From Paraliobacillus sp044383835 (lineage in GTDB: Bacteria; Bacillota; Bacilli; Bacillales; Amphibacillaceae): a DNA stretch of 63,382 nucleotides. The notes under the pieces were generated by a model. The model ran no database searches. It saw nothing but the letters and a program-made list of their open reading frames with translations, and had not been told where the DNA came from. Both the position numbers and the translations under genes were made by a program. Positions 25,935 through 34,888 of the stretch are shown piece after piece; within the stretch, counting starts at the first letter, position 1, and each line of letters starts with the position of its first letter. The stretch lies in assembly GCF_044383835.1 (NCBI RefSeq), contig NZ_JBISEP010000015.1:1-63382 (forward strand), given 5' to 3'.

Positions 25935-26297
25935 TCAAATAAGATAAATCGGATCCACATTAATATGTTTGCTAACTAATGCTGTCGCGAGCTCTACTTC
26001 AGGTGTAGCAGCTACCTCACGATAGGTTTTATCTATATAAATGTGTTGTGCATGAGGAAGTTCTATTGTTAACTGTTTTCGAAGCTTATGACCAGCTTCA
26101 TCTTCATCGACTAAAATAAATACGTCACAATCATCTAATTGGAAATCATTAATTAATTGTTCCATTTTCTCAACACCTAATGTACCATTTGTGCATATGA
26201 TAGTAATAGCGTCTGTAACGATTTTCTCAATCTGTATCTTATCTGTTAAACCTTCAACAATTAGTATACGTTTTGATTCAGCCATATCTTTATTCAT
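25935..26297 (-). CDS. yusF: Toprim domain protein YusF
   Basis: About 120 residues consisting of a single Toprim fold: RILIVEGLTDK with the conserved glutamate and VFILVDEDEAGHKL with the acidic D-x-D. Small stand-alone Toprim proteins resemble the OLD/RNase M5 nuclease core; activity here is not known. ATG at 26297 follows AAAGGTGG. Likely co-transcribed with yusE, 11 bp downstream. Confidence 0.78.
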   Translation of the reverse strand: MNKDMAESKRILIVEGLTDKIQIEKIVTDAITIICTNGTLGVEKMEQLINDFQLDDCDVFILVDEDEAGHKLRKQLTIELPHAQHIYIDKTYREVAATPEVELATALVSKHINVDPIYLI

Positions 26298-26350
26298 TTC
26301 GATTCCACCTTTTCGAAAAAGCAAATGTTTCTATACTATATCATATGAAC

Positions 26351-26394
26351 AAATCATCCCTTGTTACAATTATAATTGTAACAAGGGATGATTT
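26351..26394. terminator. perfect 44-bp palindromic terminator
   Basis: AAATCATCCCTTGTTACAAT is followed by its exact reverse complement with a 4-base centre. It lies just past gcvH on the minus strand and before yusF, so it ends gcvH transcription. Confidence 0.85.
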
Positions 26395-26397
26395 AAT

Positions 26398-26784
26398 TTA
26401 TTCCTTTTCTTCGATCATTGTTTGGTATTGTTCTGCAGTCATCAGTTTGTCAATATCACTCGTATTATTAGGTTCAACAACAATCATCCAAGCTTTTTCA
26501 TAAGGTGATTCGTTAACAAATTCAGGGCTATCATCTAATTCTTCATTCACTTCGATAACCTTCCCAGAAAGCGGTGCATATAATTCTGAAACGGTTTTTA
26601 CTGACTCTACGCTTCCAAAAGGTTCATTTTCTTCAATCGTATCGCCTGCTTCTGGCAATTCAACAAAGACAATATCACCTAATTCATCTTGTGCGTGCTC
26701 CGTAATACCAATTCGAACTGTTTCTCCTTCTATCTTTATCCACTCATGTTCTTTTGAATAATGTAGCTCCTTTGGAATATGCAT
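26398..26784 (-). CDS. gcvH: glycine cleavage system H protein
   Basis: A 128-residue lipoyl carrier of the glycine cleavage complex; in Bacilli also the entry point for lipoate made on GcvH by LipL/LipM. Lipoylated lysine is Lys63 in SVESVKTVSELYAP. Monocistronic, separate from the gcvT/P genes as usual in Bacilli. Start follows a GGAGG-type site (AAGGAGGTCT). Confidence 0.97.
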   Translation of the reverse strand: MHIPKELHYSKEHEWIKIEGETVRIGITEHAQDELGDIVFVELPEAGDTIEENEPFGSVESVKTVSELYAPLSGKVIEVNEELDDSPEFVNESPYEKAWMIVVEPNNTSDIDKLMTAEQYQTMIEEKE

Positions 26785-26834
26785 TGGTAGACCTCCTTGA
26801 ATAATAAATTTATATTAAAACTATTAAGATTATT

Positions 26835-27191
26835 TTATCTCCATGCTTGTTCAAATAATTCTTCTTTAAATCCAATCGTTACTTGTTTACCATCTGTAGT
26901 GATTGGTCGTTTGATTAACATGCCATCAGATGCTAACCAGTTTAATTTCTCTTCATCCGTAGCCTCTGGTAGCTTATTTTTCAAATCTAGCTCACGATAT
27001 TTTTTTCCACTTGTATTAAAAAATCTTTTTATTGGCAACCCACTAAGTTGAATTAGTTTTTTTAATTCCTCTTTTGTTGGTGGATTTTCAACAATATGTA
27101 TCTGTTCATAAGCTATATTATTTTTATCTAACCATTTCTTTGCTTTTTGACACGTACCACATTTAGGATAAGCATAAAAAGTTAACGTCAT
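26835..27191 (-). CDS. yusI: ArsC/Spx-family reductase-like protein (YusI)
   Basis: A 118-residue thioredoxin-fold protein of the ArsC/Spx/YffB group. The N-terminus has YPKCGTCQKAKKWL, a CGTC active site, and the C-terminal IKRPITTDG segment with the conserved Arg-Pro. It follows gcvH, as YusI does in B. subtilis. Redox substrate unknown; Spx function is unlikely because the sequence is the YusI branch. Confidence 0.82.
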   Translation of the reverse strand: MTLTFYAYPKCGTCQKAKKWLDKNNIAYEQIHIVENPPTKEELKKLIQLSGLPIKRFFNTSGKKYRELDLKNKLPEATDEEKLNWLASDGMLIKRPITTDGKQVTIGFKEELFEQAWR

Positions 27192-27239
27192 CGAAGTCCC
27201 CTCCTATATCATTCTACATGATTGTACCCTACAATCCAA

Positions 27240-27270
27240 ATGCTACTTTCTATTATATAGAAGGTAGCAT
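27240..27270. terminator. hairpin between yusI and the coat genes
   Basis: ATGCTACTTTCTA pairs with TAGAAGGTAGCAT (one G-T pair) around TTATA. It is upstream of yusI on the minus strand and upstream of the coat genes on the plus strand, so which transcript it stops is unclear. Confidence 0.5.
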
Positions 27271-27365
27271 CGCTTTGACTAGTGTTTTGCATCTTTAACT
27301 TGCGTGTATAGTATTGCAAAAAATACACAAATTACGTATGTAACCTAATTAAAGGAGGTTTTTTT

Positions 27366-27635
27366 ATGCAACAACAAATGAATACTGGTAATTTAAATCA
27401 ATCGAATCAAGTCATGCAACAACCACCAACTATGGTTAGTTCAAAAGATTTGTTATACCTAATCGATATGATGTCATGGAATTTAAATGCAACAAAAAAA
27501 GCACATTTTTTTGCTAAACAATGCAACATACCAGAAGTTAAACATGCTTTAGAGCAAGCTTGTCAAATGCACCAAAAGCATTACCAAAAAATATTGCAAC
27601 ATACAGCTGTTCAGCAAAATGGTATGTTGCAGTAG
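27366..27635 (+). CDS. CotF-like spore coat-associated protein, short
   Basis: An 89-residue protein with a Gln/Asn-rich N-terminus and a helical KDLLYLIDMMSWNLNATKKAHFFAKQC segment. The pattern resembles small coat/ferritin-like helical proteins paired with CotF genes, and a CotF family gene follows after 16 bp. AAAGGAGG lies eight bases before the ATG, so it is well expressed. Function inferred mostly from the pairing. Confidence 0.65.
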   Translation: MQQQMNTGNLNQSNQVMQQPPTMVSSKDLLYLIDMMSWNLNATKKAHFFAKQCNIPEVKHALEQACQMHQKHYQKILQHTAVQQNGMLQ

Positions 27636-27651
27636 ATAAAGGAGATTTTCA

Positions 27652-27972
27652 ATGAATCAGCAAAAAGTACAAAATCCAGAGACACAAGTACAAAAAACGC
27701 CCGAAATGAATGATCGTGACTTTCTTAATGATATGCTTTCAACTGAAAAATATATGACACAGTCGTATAGTAATGCGCTTAATGAAGCAAGTAATCATGC
27801 GTTGTATCAAGATTTGTTAGCTATTTTTAACGAAACACAAAACATGCAACGCACATTATATAATTTGATGTTTAAAAATGGGTGGTACAGTTTAGACAGA
27901 GCCGATCAAAACAATGTACAACAAACACACCAACAATTTAGCGGATATACCAACCAGTTCCCTGTACATTAA
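27652..27972 (+). CDS. CotF family spore coat protein
   Basis: A 106-residue protein with the Coat F family core NDRDFLNDMLSTEKYMTQSYSNALNEASN, predicted helical bundle, no signal peptide. Likely deposited on the spore from the mother cell. Second gene of a two-gene operon, with an AAAGGAG site. Glutamine-rich flanks are typical. Confidence 0.8.
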   Translation: MNQQKVQNPETQVQKTPEMNDRDFLNDMLSTEKYMTQSYSNALNEASNHALYQDLLAIFNETQNMQRTLYNLMFKNGWYSLDRADQNNVQQTHQQFSGYTNQFPVH

Positions 27973-28105
27973 TCAAATGATTAATTAAGCGAATTGCTTT
28001 TATTTACATTCCTTCCATCTAAATTTTTAAATTGTATTGCTTTTTTAGATGGGGGGATTTTACTTACTCATACAATAATCCATCTATAAAAGGAGAATCT
28101 TAAAC

Positions 28106-28558
28106 ATGCCATTAACTACTTTTCAAGCGACTGCACAGTTACAAGAAGGTGTTCAAGTAAAAGTTACATCCCGCAATTTTGAAATCATCGTAGATGAGCC
28201 CAAGGAACTTGGCGGAAATGATACAGGAATGAATCCTGTCGAACTAACTTTGGCAGCATTAGGGGCTTGTCAAACGATTGTAGCTCAAGTGTATGCAAAA
28301 AAATTCGATATTACATTTGATGATTTATGGATTGATGTAGAAGGAGAACTAGACACTGATGGTTTCTTGGGTAAATCAACTGTCCGCCCTGGTTATTCTA
28401 ATATCCGTTTTAACGTATATATCGCAACAAATGACGCGAAAGAAAAAGTAGAAAAATTTGTTTCGTTTATTGAACAAACATGCCCCGTTGCAGATACAAT
28501 CACAAATACGGTAAATGTAAAATTGAACGAAATTATAATTGAACCAGTTAAACATTAA
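28106..28558 (+). CDS. OsmC/Ohr family protein
   Basis: A 150-residue OsmC-fold protein, a thiol peroxidase family for organic hydroperoxides. The two redox cysteines are visible in LAALGACQTIVA (about residue 56) and EQTCPVADT (about 130). It is the YhfA-like branch rather than OhrA, so substrate is uncertain. Strong AAAGGAG site seven to eight bases before the ATG. Stand-alone, with its own terminator. Confidence 0.88.
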   Translation: MPLTTFQATAQLQEGVQVKVTSRNFEIIVDEPKELGGNDTGMNPVELTLAALGACQTIVAQVYAKKFDITFDDLWIDVEGELDTDGFLGKSTVRPGYSNIRFNVYIATNDAKEKVEKFVSFIEQTCPVADTITNTVNVKLNEIIIEPVKH

Positions 28559-28630
28559 CCTTTTAAAATACCAAACAATCATACACTTGCTAAATGTACA
28601 ATTTGAAAACATCAAGATAAATTACACATA

Positions 28631-28664
28631 AAAAATAGGGATACAATGTTGCATCTCTATTTTT
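28631..28664 (+). terminator. terminator after the OsmC gene
   Basis: AAAAATAGGGAT pairs with ATCTCTATTTTT (one G-U pair), ending in a T run, 73 bp past the OsmC stop. Confidence 0.8.
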
Positions 28665-28780
28665 ATATTGCTCCATTGTAAAATTAACACAAAAAATAGC
28701 CCCTTTTCTAGACAAATGATATGCTCCCCTTAAGGTAGACAGATTAAAAAAATCTGTTTTCATCTTAAAGGGAGTTTCTT

Positions 28781-29140
28781 ATGTCTGATAAATGTAACTT
28801 TTACTCTAGTCCGTTTAAGTATGAAGTATTAAAGACATACAAAAATATAGATTATATGTTAAAAGAATGATGTTTAAAATATGGAATTGCAGAAGTGCCT
28901 CTATATGTTTGGACTGAGAATTATGAGAATTACGGCCCGAATGGATTGAATGATTCAAAAACATGCAAGACATACTTTAAAGATTTAAATGTAGGGGATT
29001 ACCTATCAGGGGTTTATTCTCATTGTGAAAGCATTCGTAAGCATGAAATTTCTATCTCATCAGTACAGCAAAAGAAAAGACAAGTATCATTTCAATGCTT
29101 GCTAAAAACAGTTGACGATGATAATCGTTATCAACTATAA
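28781..29140 (+). pseudogene. IS3-family transposase OrfA remnant
   Basis: One reading frame encodes an OrfA-type helix-turn-helix protein: SDKCNFYSSPFKYEVL, then KYGIAEVPLYVWTENYENYG, then DYLSGVYSH. A TGA stop interrupts it at codon 30 (28,868-28,870), and no OrfB follows; the last about 20 residues are off-family. A short inverted repeat precedes it at about 28,723-28,772. It is a decayed insertion sequence left end, inserted upstream of the metal permease gene. Confidence 0.8.
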
Positions 29141-29188
29141 TTTATCATATTAAGTCGACAACTTAAAATTCAAAGAAAGAGGTGAAAT

Positions 29189-30295
29189 ATGAATTTTGAT
29201 TTATGGACATTCATATTAGATAATCTTGAAGCAGCCGGGGTTATTGGTGGATATGTTTCTATTTCAATCATTGGAGTCGGTTTACTCACTTATGCTGCAA
29301 AAGGTAGAATTTCAGGTGATAATCAAATTGGTCCTAAATGGTCACAACCTATAATTGGTGCTTTATTAGGAGTTATTCCAGGATGTGGTGCAACAATTGT
29401 CGTTTCTTCAATGTATAAAAACCAAAAAATCTCATTTGGTGGTTTACTTGCTACATTCATTGCTACATTAGGTGAAGGATCATTTGTTTTATTGGGGGCT
29501 TCTGATGAGGCTAGTGTAGCAGCAAACTTAACAGCATTTTTAGTAGTTAGCTTAGTGGGAGTAGTTGTAGCTATTATCTCTGGTTATATTGTTGATGCAA
29601 TTGGAGTTAACTTCAATACTAATGATGTACTTGAACAATCTTTGCAAGAAAAACATCACTCAAGGAAAGTCACTACTATAACACATAATTTCATTGAAAA
29701 ATTTGGGTTTTACATGATTATAGCAATGGCAGTATTCTTACTACCAAGCTCAATTATGGCATTATGGGGTGGTGGAATTGCTGACTATGATAATATAGCC
29801 GTTTGGGTAGCCATCTTATTTACAATCTTTTGTATTATTTATTACTTAGTATATAAATTTAGTTACAAAGGACATCAATGTACTTGTGATGACAATGCAA
29901 GATCAACTTTATTACATGCAGTATTCGATATTTCTACAGTCGTTGTATATGTATTCATCGGACTATTTATTGCTAACTTTATCATTGATGTTTTAGTAGG
30001 TGCAGAAACTTTTGATGCGTGGATGACTTCATCAGCACTCGTTGTTGTAGTAATAGCCGCTTTAATAGGAGCAACCCCAGGTTGTGGTGGTATGATTGCA
30101 GTTGCAGTAGCATTTACTACAATTGACAACTTCCCAATAGCTGCCTTGATCGCAGCAGGTATTGCAACTAGTGGAGACGGAATCTTCCCATTACTAGCGG
30201 CAAACAAAAAAGATGCCTTAATTATCACTTTATTCGGATTTGTACTTGCCCTAGTGGTAGGTTATACAGCTTTAGCGTTAGGAATCAATATTTAG
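29189..30295 (+). CDS. ArsP-2 / putative 10-TM heavy-metal exporter
   Basis: A 368-residue membrane protein of the family annotated as putative arsenic efflux or manganese transporter. It has about ten spans arranged as an internal repeat; each half carries a Gly-Cys-Gly motif, GVIPGCGATIVVSSMY and GATPGCGGMIAVAVAF, plus paired LGEGSF/SGDGIF motifs. A cytoplasmic loop has histidines and cysteines (KGHQCTCDD). AAAGAGGTG precedes the ATG. Substrate is unproven; the nearby broken csoR suggests a metal context. Confidence 0.78.
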   Translation: MNFDLWTFILDNLEAAGVIGGYVSISIIGVGLLTYAAKGRISGDNQIGPKWSQPIIGALLGVIPGCGATIVVSSMYKNQKISFGGLLATFIATLGEGSFVLLGASDEASVAANLTAFLVVSLVGVVVAIISGYIVDAIGVNFNTNDVLEQSLQEKHHSRKVTTITHNFIEKFGFYMIIAMAVFLLPSSIMALWGGGIADYDNIAVWVAILFTIFCIIYYLVYKFSYKGHQCTCDDNARSTLLHAVFDISTVVVYVFIGLFIANFIIDVLVGAETFDAWMTSSALVVVVIAALIGATPGCGGMIAVAVAFTTIDNFPIAALIAAGIATSGDGIFPLLAANKKDALIITLFGFVLALVVGYTALALGINI

Positions 30296-30449
30296 AGACA
30301 TAACTCTTCCGTTTAACTTGTCTAAGTTATAAGCATATATAGACTAAAGGAAATGATTTCTTACTTTACGTAATTGTATGAACAGCGCATAGTTAGTTTT
30401 CTAGTATGGCGTTTTATGTGAATCGATGAGCAAACATGATAAATATTGA

Positions 30450-30494
30450 AAGTCCTCCACTTAACGCTTTTTTAAGCATTTGAAGTGGGGGACT
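30450..30494. repeat. hairpin repeat resembling an IS200/IS605 terminus
   Basis: AGTCCTCCACTT pairs with AAGTGGGGGACT (one G-U) around a 21-base loop. There is no T run for termination. The flanks 30,296-30,756 contain only short broken frames, for example CTDQIEHNPSAISDE at about 30,553, so this may be an eroded mobile-element end. Confidence 0.45.
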
Positions 30495-30756
30495 CTCAAG
30501 TAAAGAAACGTTATTGTAGTAAGCTGTAGTAGATCGACAGGAGAAATATGCACCGATCAAATTGAACATAATCCTTCCGCCATAAGTGATGAAACTGTCA
30601 TCATAAGAGAGCTTAAAAATGATAACATGATGGAAAAAAGGGAATGCACTTGTTCGATTTATTTAAAACTTTTTTTATGTTAGAAGGGAACGAAATCCAA
30701 GGTCATTCCCGTAATCGTTACATTCATTTTTTTATTTTCATTCAAGGTAACACGCC

Positions 30757-31073
30757 TCATTTAGAGAACTGCTTGATTACTTTCACTAATTCTTCAATAG
30801 ATGCTTCTCCGTTACCTGATTGATTTGCATCTGCAACACAATGCTTCGTATGGTCTTCTATTAAAGAAAACCCAACTTTTTTTAGTGCTGCTTCAATGGC
30901 TGATAGTTGTACAAGCACATCAACACAATATCAATTCTCTTCCACCATCTTTTGTATCCCACGAACTTGACCTTCTATTCTTTTAATCGATTGATGATAC
31001 TTTGTTTATCTGCATCTGTGCGATGATTCAATTTATGATTTGGATGTAAATCAATATCATTTATTTGATTCAT
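30757..31073 (-). pseudogene. csoR: CsoR-family metal-sensing repressor, broken
   Basis: The start (ATGAATCAAATAAATG) has an AAGGATG site. The frame reads DADKQSIINRLK, then needs one extra A in an A4 run at about 30,986-30,989 to continue RIEGQVRGIQKMVEEN. Next comes a TGA where CGA would be expected, then YCVDVLVQLSAIEAAL and EDHTKHCVAD. The CsoR ligands Cys, His and Cys are still present, so decay is recent. Confidence 0.82.
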
Positions 31074-31222
31074 AGAAAACATCCTTCCCATATTTTCTTT
31101 TATACTATCCCCTCAAATAACAGTTTACAACGTGCATTAAAAATAACGCACTTTTTAGCCGATATCATATTTAATTCTTTCCAGTTTTGAATGCCTATGT
31201 TTAGATATGACAGAGTAAATTT

Positions 31223-32521
31223 CTACAAATGAACATTTGAGATATTCGTTCTTTTTATTTTTATATATCTCCATATAATAAGCGGAATGAGAATCAGTGA
31301 AAGGTATGCTCCAGTAAAACCTAATATTCCATAACTCGAATTGGCAACAATCACACTTGAGGATATACTACCAATCGACCCACCAATTGCCACACCTACA
31401 TCGATCGTTCCTTGGATTTTGGCTCGATTTTTAATTGTTGTGGAATCAACGACGATTGCCGTGCCACTAAGCACACCAAAATTCCAGCCTAAACCTAACA
31501 AAACAAGAGAAAGTGTAATTAATCCAATGGCATCTCCTGGTGTAAATGCTGCGATTAACCCTGCAAGTGTTAATGTTAGTGCTCCTGCCACAACCATTTT
31601 CATCCGCCCAACTTTATCTACTAGTGTTCCTGTAACAAGGGATGGCAAATACATCGCTGCAACATGCAGTCCAATGACAAAGCCAACTGCGGATAATGGA
31701 CTTCCGTTTTGTTCGATGTGTACTGGAGTCATTGTCATAATACCTACCATGATCACCTGTGACAAAATTAATACAATAGCACCAACAATAATACCAGAAC
31801 GTTGAACCCCTTGGTTCGGCTGATATGGAGTAGACGTTTCCGCTCCTAACTGTTTATTATCCTCAATAGCACGTGCAACAAGTAATGGATCTGGTTTTAA
31901 AAAGATAAAAAATACAATTCCTGCTAAGCTATAGGCGACCATCGCAAGTAAAAATGGACCTGCTAATGTCGGCATACCTAAACTCTCAGCTATATACCCC
32001 ATCGGTGCAACAAGATTAGGACCAGCGACAGCACCAAATGTAGTTGCAACCATTGCGATGCTTGCCGCTTTTGCTCGTTGCTTCTTTCCTGCTAAGTCAA
32101 TACCTGCATACCGTGCCTGTAAATTTGTTGATGTACCAGCACCATAAATAAATAATGAAAGTAATAGAAAAACAACACTATCTATATTGGCAGCGACAAC
32201 AACACCAAGTGCACCTAAGCCACCAGCTATAAAACCAAAAGATAACCCTATTCTTCTTCCGCGTGCTTGTGTCATTCGACCAACAAGATAAGCTGAAAAT
32301 GCAGCTCCTAAAGTAAACAGAGCTGTAGGTAATCCCGCTAAACTGTCAACACCTAACATTTGTTGTGCTAATAATGCGCCAACTGTTATTCCAGCTGCTA
32401 ATCCTGCTCCTCCTAGCGTTTGTGAAAGTAGTATAACCTTTAAGGTTCGTTTATATAACGCCTTTTGTAAAGCGGGAGAGCTTGCTATTTTTTGTATATC
32501 TTCGGTATGGAATTTTAACAT
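31223..32521 (-). CDS. MFS transporter
   Basis: A 432-residue major facilitator with about 12 spans, a 40-residue cytoplasmic N-terminus, and a loop motif GRMTQARGRR between spans 2 and 3. The central loop carries DNKQLGAETSTPYQ. Substrate unknown. It is 56 bp downstream of an Rrf2 regulator in the same orientation, so it is probably regulated by it as a drug or metabolite exporter. The region is somewhat G/C richer than its neighbours. Confidence 0.85.
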   Translation of the reverse strand: MLKFHTEDIQKIASSPALQKALYKRTLKVILLSQTLGGAGLAAGITVGALLAQQMLGVDSLAGLPTALFTLGAAFSAYLVGRMTQARGRRIGLSFGFIAGGLGALGVVVAANIDSVVFLLLSLFIYGAGTSTNLQARYAGIDLAGKKQRAKAASIAMVATTFGAVAGPNLVAPMGYIAESLGMPTLAGPFLLAMVAYSLAGIVFFIFLKPDPLLVARAIEDNKQLGAETSTPYQPNQGVQRSGIIVGAIVLILSQVIMVGIMTMTPVHIEQNGSPLSAVGFVIGLHVAAMYLPSLVTGTLVDKVGRMKMVVAGALTLTLAGLIAAFTPGDAIGLITLSLVLLGLGWNFGVLSGTAIVVDSTTIKNRAKIQGTIDVGVAIGGSIGSISSSVIVANSSYGILGFTGAYLSLILIPLIIWRYIKIKRTNISNVHL

Positions 32522-32551
32522 TGCTTCGTCTCCTTATTTACTGATACATGT

Positions 32552-32995
32552 TTAAACAGATTTTGATATTAAGACGGACATTTTCCCTTTATCAACTTGT
32601 TTTACAATGTCTTCTAATGTCTGTTCTTTCAAATAGTTTTCCATTTTCATTTCTGCTTCTTCCATTACTTCTTGAATCAGGCAATCATGATTATGATGTA
32701 AATCATTATTATTTAAACGGCAATTGAATAACGTTGCTGATCCTTCTATTGCATGAATAATTTCTAAAAGTGTTATATCAGTTGCATCTTTCATTAGTTG
32801 ATAGCCACCCTTTACTCCCGGTGTAGATTGAATAAATCCTGATTTAACTAGCTTAGTGAGTACTTTAGACAAGTATGTCGGGGATACCTTTTGAAATTCC
32901 GCCAAAGGACGCACACCAATTGTTTTTTCTTTTGGTATTAAAGCAAGAAACACCATTGTATGAAGTGCATAATTCGTTGCTTTTGAATATTGCAT
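32552..32995 (-). CDS. Rrf2 family transcriptional regulator
   Basis: A 147-residue winged-helix protein starting MQYSKATNYALHTMVFLA. The recognition region reads VSPTYLSKVLTKLVKSGFIQS. Two cysteines (NCRLNNNDLHHNHDC) lie where NsrR/IscR carry three cluster ligands, so an Fe-S cluster is doubtful. A TTAGGAG site supports 32995 rather than the longer frame. Likely regulates the downstream MFS gene. Confidence 0.85.
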   Translation of the reverse strand: MQYSKATNYALHTMVFLALIPKEKTIGVRPLAEFQKVSPTYLSKVLTKLVKSGFIQSTPGVKGGYQLMKDATDITLLEIIHAIEGSATLFNCRLNNNDLHHNHDCLIQEVMEEAEMKMENYLKEQTLEDIVKQVDKGKMSVLISKSV

Positions 32996-33195
32996 GTTTA
33001 ATCTCCTAATTATAGATTTAATGTATCTAGAATATCTATTTTTTTTGATCTCGTCAATCAATTATTTTTTTCACCGTCCAAACACTATTTTAAAAGTTTC
33101 AAATACAGACCTGGAATAAATAGTCATGCTTGCATCTAACTTCTTAACCGAAATATTTTATTTATCACTTTTGGTTTAAAACGGAATAATTCTTA

Positions 33196-33224
33196 TTTAC
33201 AAAACGGAATAATTACGATATAAT
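33196..33224 (+). promoter_or_regulatory. Zur-box promoter of the znu operon
   Basis: TTTACA (33196-33201), 17 bp, TATAAT (33219-33224). The spacer contains ACGGAATAATTACGA (33,204-33,218), a 13/15 match to the Bacillus Zur site TCGTAATNATTACGA. A second AAAACGGAATAATT copy lies 24 bp upstream at about 33,178. Confidence 0.72.
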
Positions 33225-33251
33225 ACAAAAGAAATTCACATAGAAAGTCTG

Positions 33252-34019
33252 GTGTTTACATTGACATCTCCTATCGTTCGTATCGAGCATCTAAGCTATG
33301 CCTATGAATCAAAACACGCATTACAGGATATAAACCTTGAAATACCAACTGGGGCATTTTTAGGGTTGGTTGGACCCAATGGTGGCGGAAAAACAACACT
33401 TATAAAATTACTACTCGGCTTATTGAAACCTCAAAAAGGTTCTATTGAACTATTTGGCGAAAAAATAGAGCACTTTAAAAAATGGAATAAGATTGGTTTC
33501 GTCTCACAAAAAGCTAATTCATTTAATCGAGGATTTCCTGCAACAGTGCGAGAAGTTGTTTCAACTGGATTAACTGCTAATGTTGGTTATTTTCGTTTTT
33601 TCACAAAACACCATAAGCAAAAAGTTGAACACGCGGTAGATTTAGTTGGCATGAAAGAATATCTAAATACTAATATCGGCTCACTTTCTGGCGGTCAACA
33701 ACAACGCATATTCATCGCCCGCTCTTTAGTTAGCAACCCTACACTACTTATCCTTGATGAACCGACAGTCGGAATTGATACAGAGAATGTAAAGAAGTTT
33801 TACGATTTACTCCATCAATTAAACGAAGTGAATAACATTAGCTTATTACTCGTTTCTCATGACATTGGGACAATGACAAAGCATGCAAATGGGATTGCTT
33901 GTTTAAATAAACAACTTCATTTTCATGGTGATACCGAATCGTTTGCTCATCTATCAGACAATCAATTGTCTAATTTTTATGGTCACCCACTACATGTGGT
34001 AACGCATCAACATGAATAA
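33252..34019 (+). CDS. znuC: zinc ABC transporter ATP-binding protein
   Basis: About 255 residues, ABC ATPase with Walker A GPNGGGKTT, signature LSGGQQQRIF, Walker B LLILDEPTVGID and a terminal histidine-rich tail (HPLHVVTHQHE). It is the Znu/Adc-type metal-uptake branch. Start is GTG at 33252, or TTG at 33261 which has a GGTG site. No substrate-binding protein gene is adjacent, so ZnuA must be elsewhere. Confidence 0.9.
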   Translation: MFTLTSPIVRIEHLSYAYESKHALQDINLEIPTGAFLGLVGPNGGGKTTLIKLLLGLLKPQKGSIELFGEKIEHFKKWNKIGFVSQKANSFNRGFPATVREVVSTGLTANVGYFRFFTKHHKQKVEHAVDLVGMKEYLNTNIGSLSGGQQQRIFIARSLVSNPTLLILDEPTVGIDTENVKKFYDLLHQLNEVNNISLLLVSHDIGTMTKHANGIACLNKQLHFHGDTESFAHLSDNQLSNFYGHPLHVVTHQHE

Positions 34020-34036
34020 TAAAGGAAGTGACAGAA

Positions 34037-34888
34037 TTGCTTAATCAGTTTTTTACGTATGAATTTTTACAAAATACGTTTTATACCGGTATATTGATCG
34101 GATTGATTGGACCATTATTAGGAACATTCGTTGTTGTTAGAAGGCTATCGCTCATTGCTGATGCCTTATCACACGTTACGCTTGGTGGAATAGCTTTCGG
34201 TTTGTTTTTGGAGAAAAAATACGGATTGATATTTTTGACACCTTTTTATACAGGCATGGGGTTTTCGGTCATTGGCTCCATATTCATTGAGCGTTTGCGC
34301 AGTGTATATAAAGCATATCAAGAATTAGCAATTCCAATTATTTTGTCTGGTGGCGTCGGTTTAAGTGTTATTTTCATTTCATTAGCTAATGGATTTAATA
34401 CGGATTTATATAATTATTTATTTGGATCTGTTTCTGCTGTTAGTCGAAATGATTTATGGAGTATTGTCATCATTACTATTATTGTTTTAACCGTACTTGC
34501 TTTATTTTATAAAGAGCTGTTCATGCTATCTTTTGATGAGGAGCATGCAGTTGTTTCGGGGATACATGCAAAACGAATTCATTTTATTTTCATTATCTTG
34601 ACTGCTTTAGTCATATCAGCTTCAATTCGAATTGTCGGTGTTTTACTCGTTTCTGCGTTAATGACGCTTCCCGTTGCAGCAAGTATTAGAATAGCAAAAG
34701 GATTCAAACAAACGATATTATTTTCTGTTATTTTTGGTGAATTATCTGTTATTATAGGGTTATTGACAGGCTATTATTTTGAAATACCACCCGGTGGCAC
34801 GATCGTAATGACTGCTATCATCATTTTAATTGTAACTATCCTTGGAAAGAAAGTTTGGAGCTATTTTACAAGAAAGACGGTGATTTAA
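34037..34888 (+). CDS. znuB: zinc ABC transporter permease
   Basis: A 283-residue ZnuB/AdcB-type permease with about eight spans and the conserved LIADALSHVTLGGIAFG segment. The start is put at TTG 34037 because AAAGGAAG lies eight bases upstream; the GTG at 34028 overlaps that site. Its stop shares one base with the zur ATG. Confidence 0.9.
   Translation: MLNQFFTYEFLQNTFYTGILIGLIGPLLGTFVVVRRLSLIADALSHVTLGGIAFGLFLEKKYGLIFLTPFYTGMGFSVIGSIFIERLRSVYKAYQELAIPIILSGGVGLSVIFISLANGFNTDLYNYLFGSVSAVSRNDLWSIVIITIIVLTVLALFYKELFMLSFDEEHAVVSGIHAKRIHFIFIILTALVISASIRIVGVLLVSALMTLPVAASIRIAKGFKQTILFSVIFGELSVIIGLLTGYYFEIPPGGTIVMTAIIILIVTILGKKVWSYFTRKTVI

Noticed and set aside
30801..30986. Plus-strand 61-residue frame as a gene
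   Set aside because: It is the antisense shadow of the broken csoR gene.
32552..32995. NsrR-type Fe-S nitric-oxide sensor
   Set aside because: Only two of the usual three cysteines are present, so a cluster is not supported.
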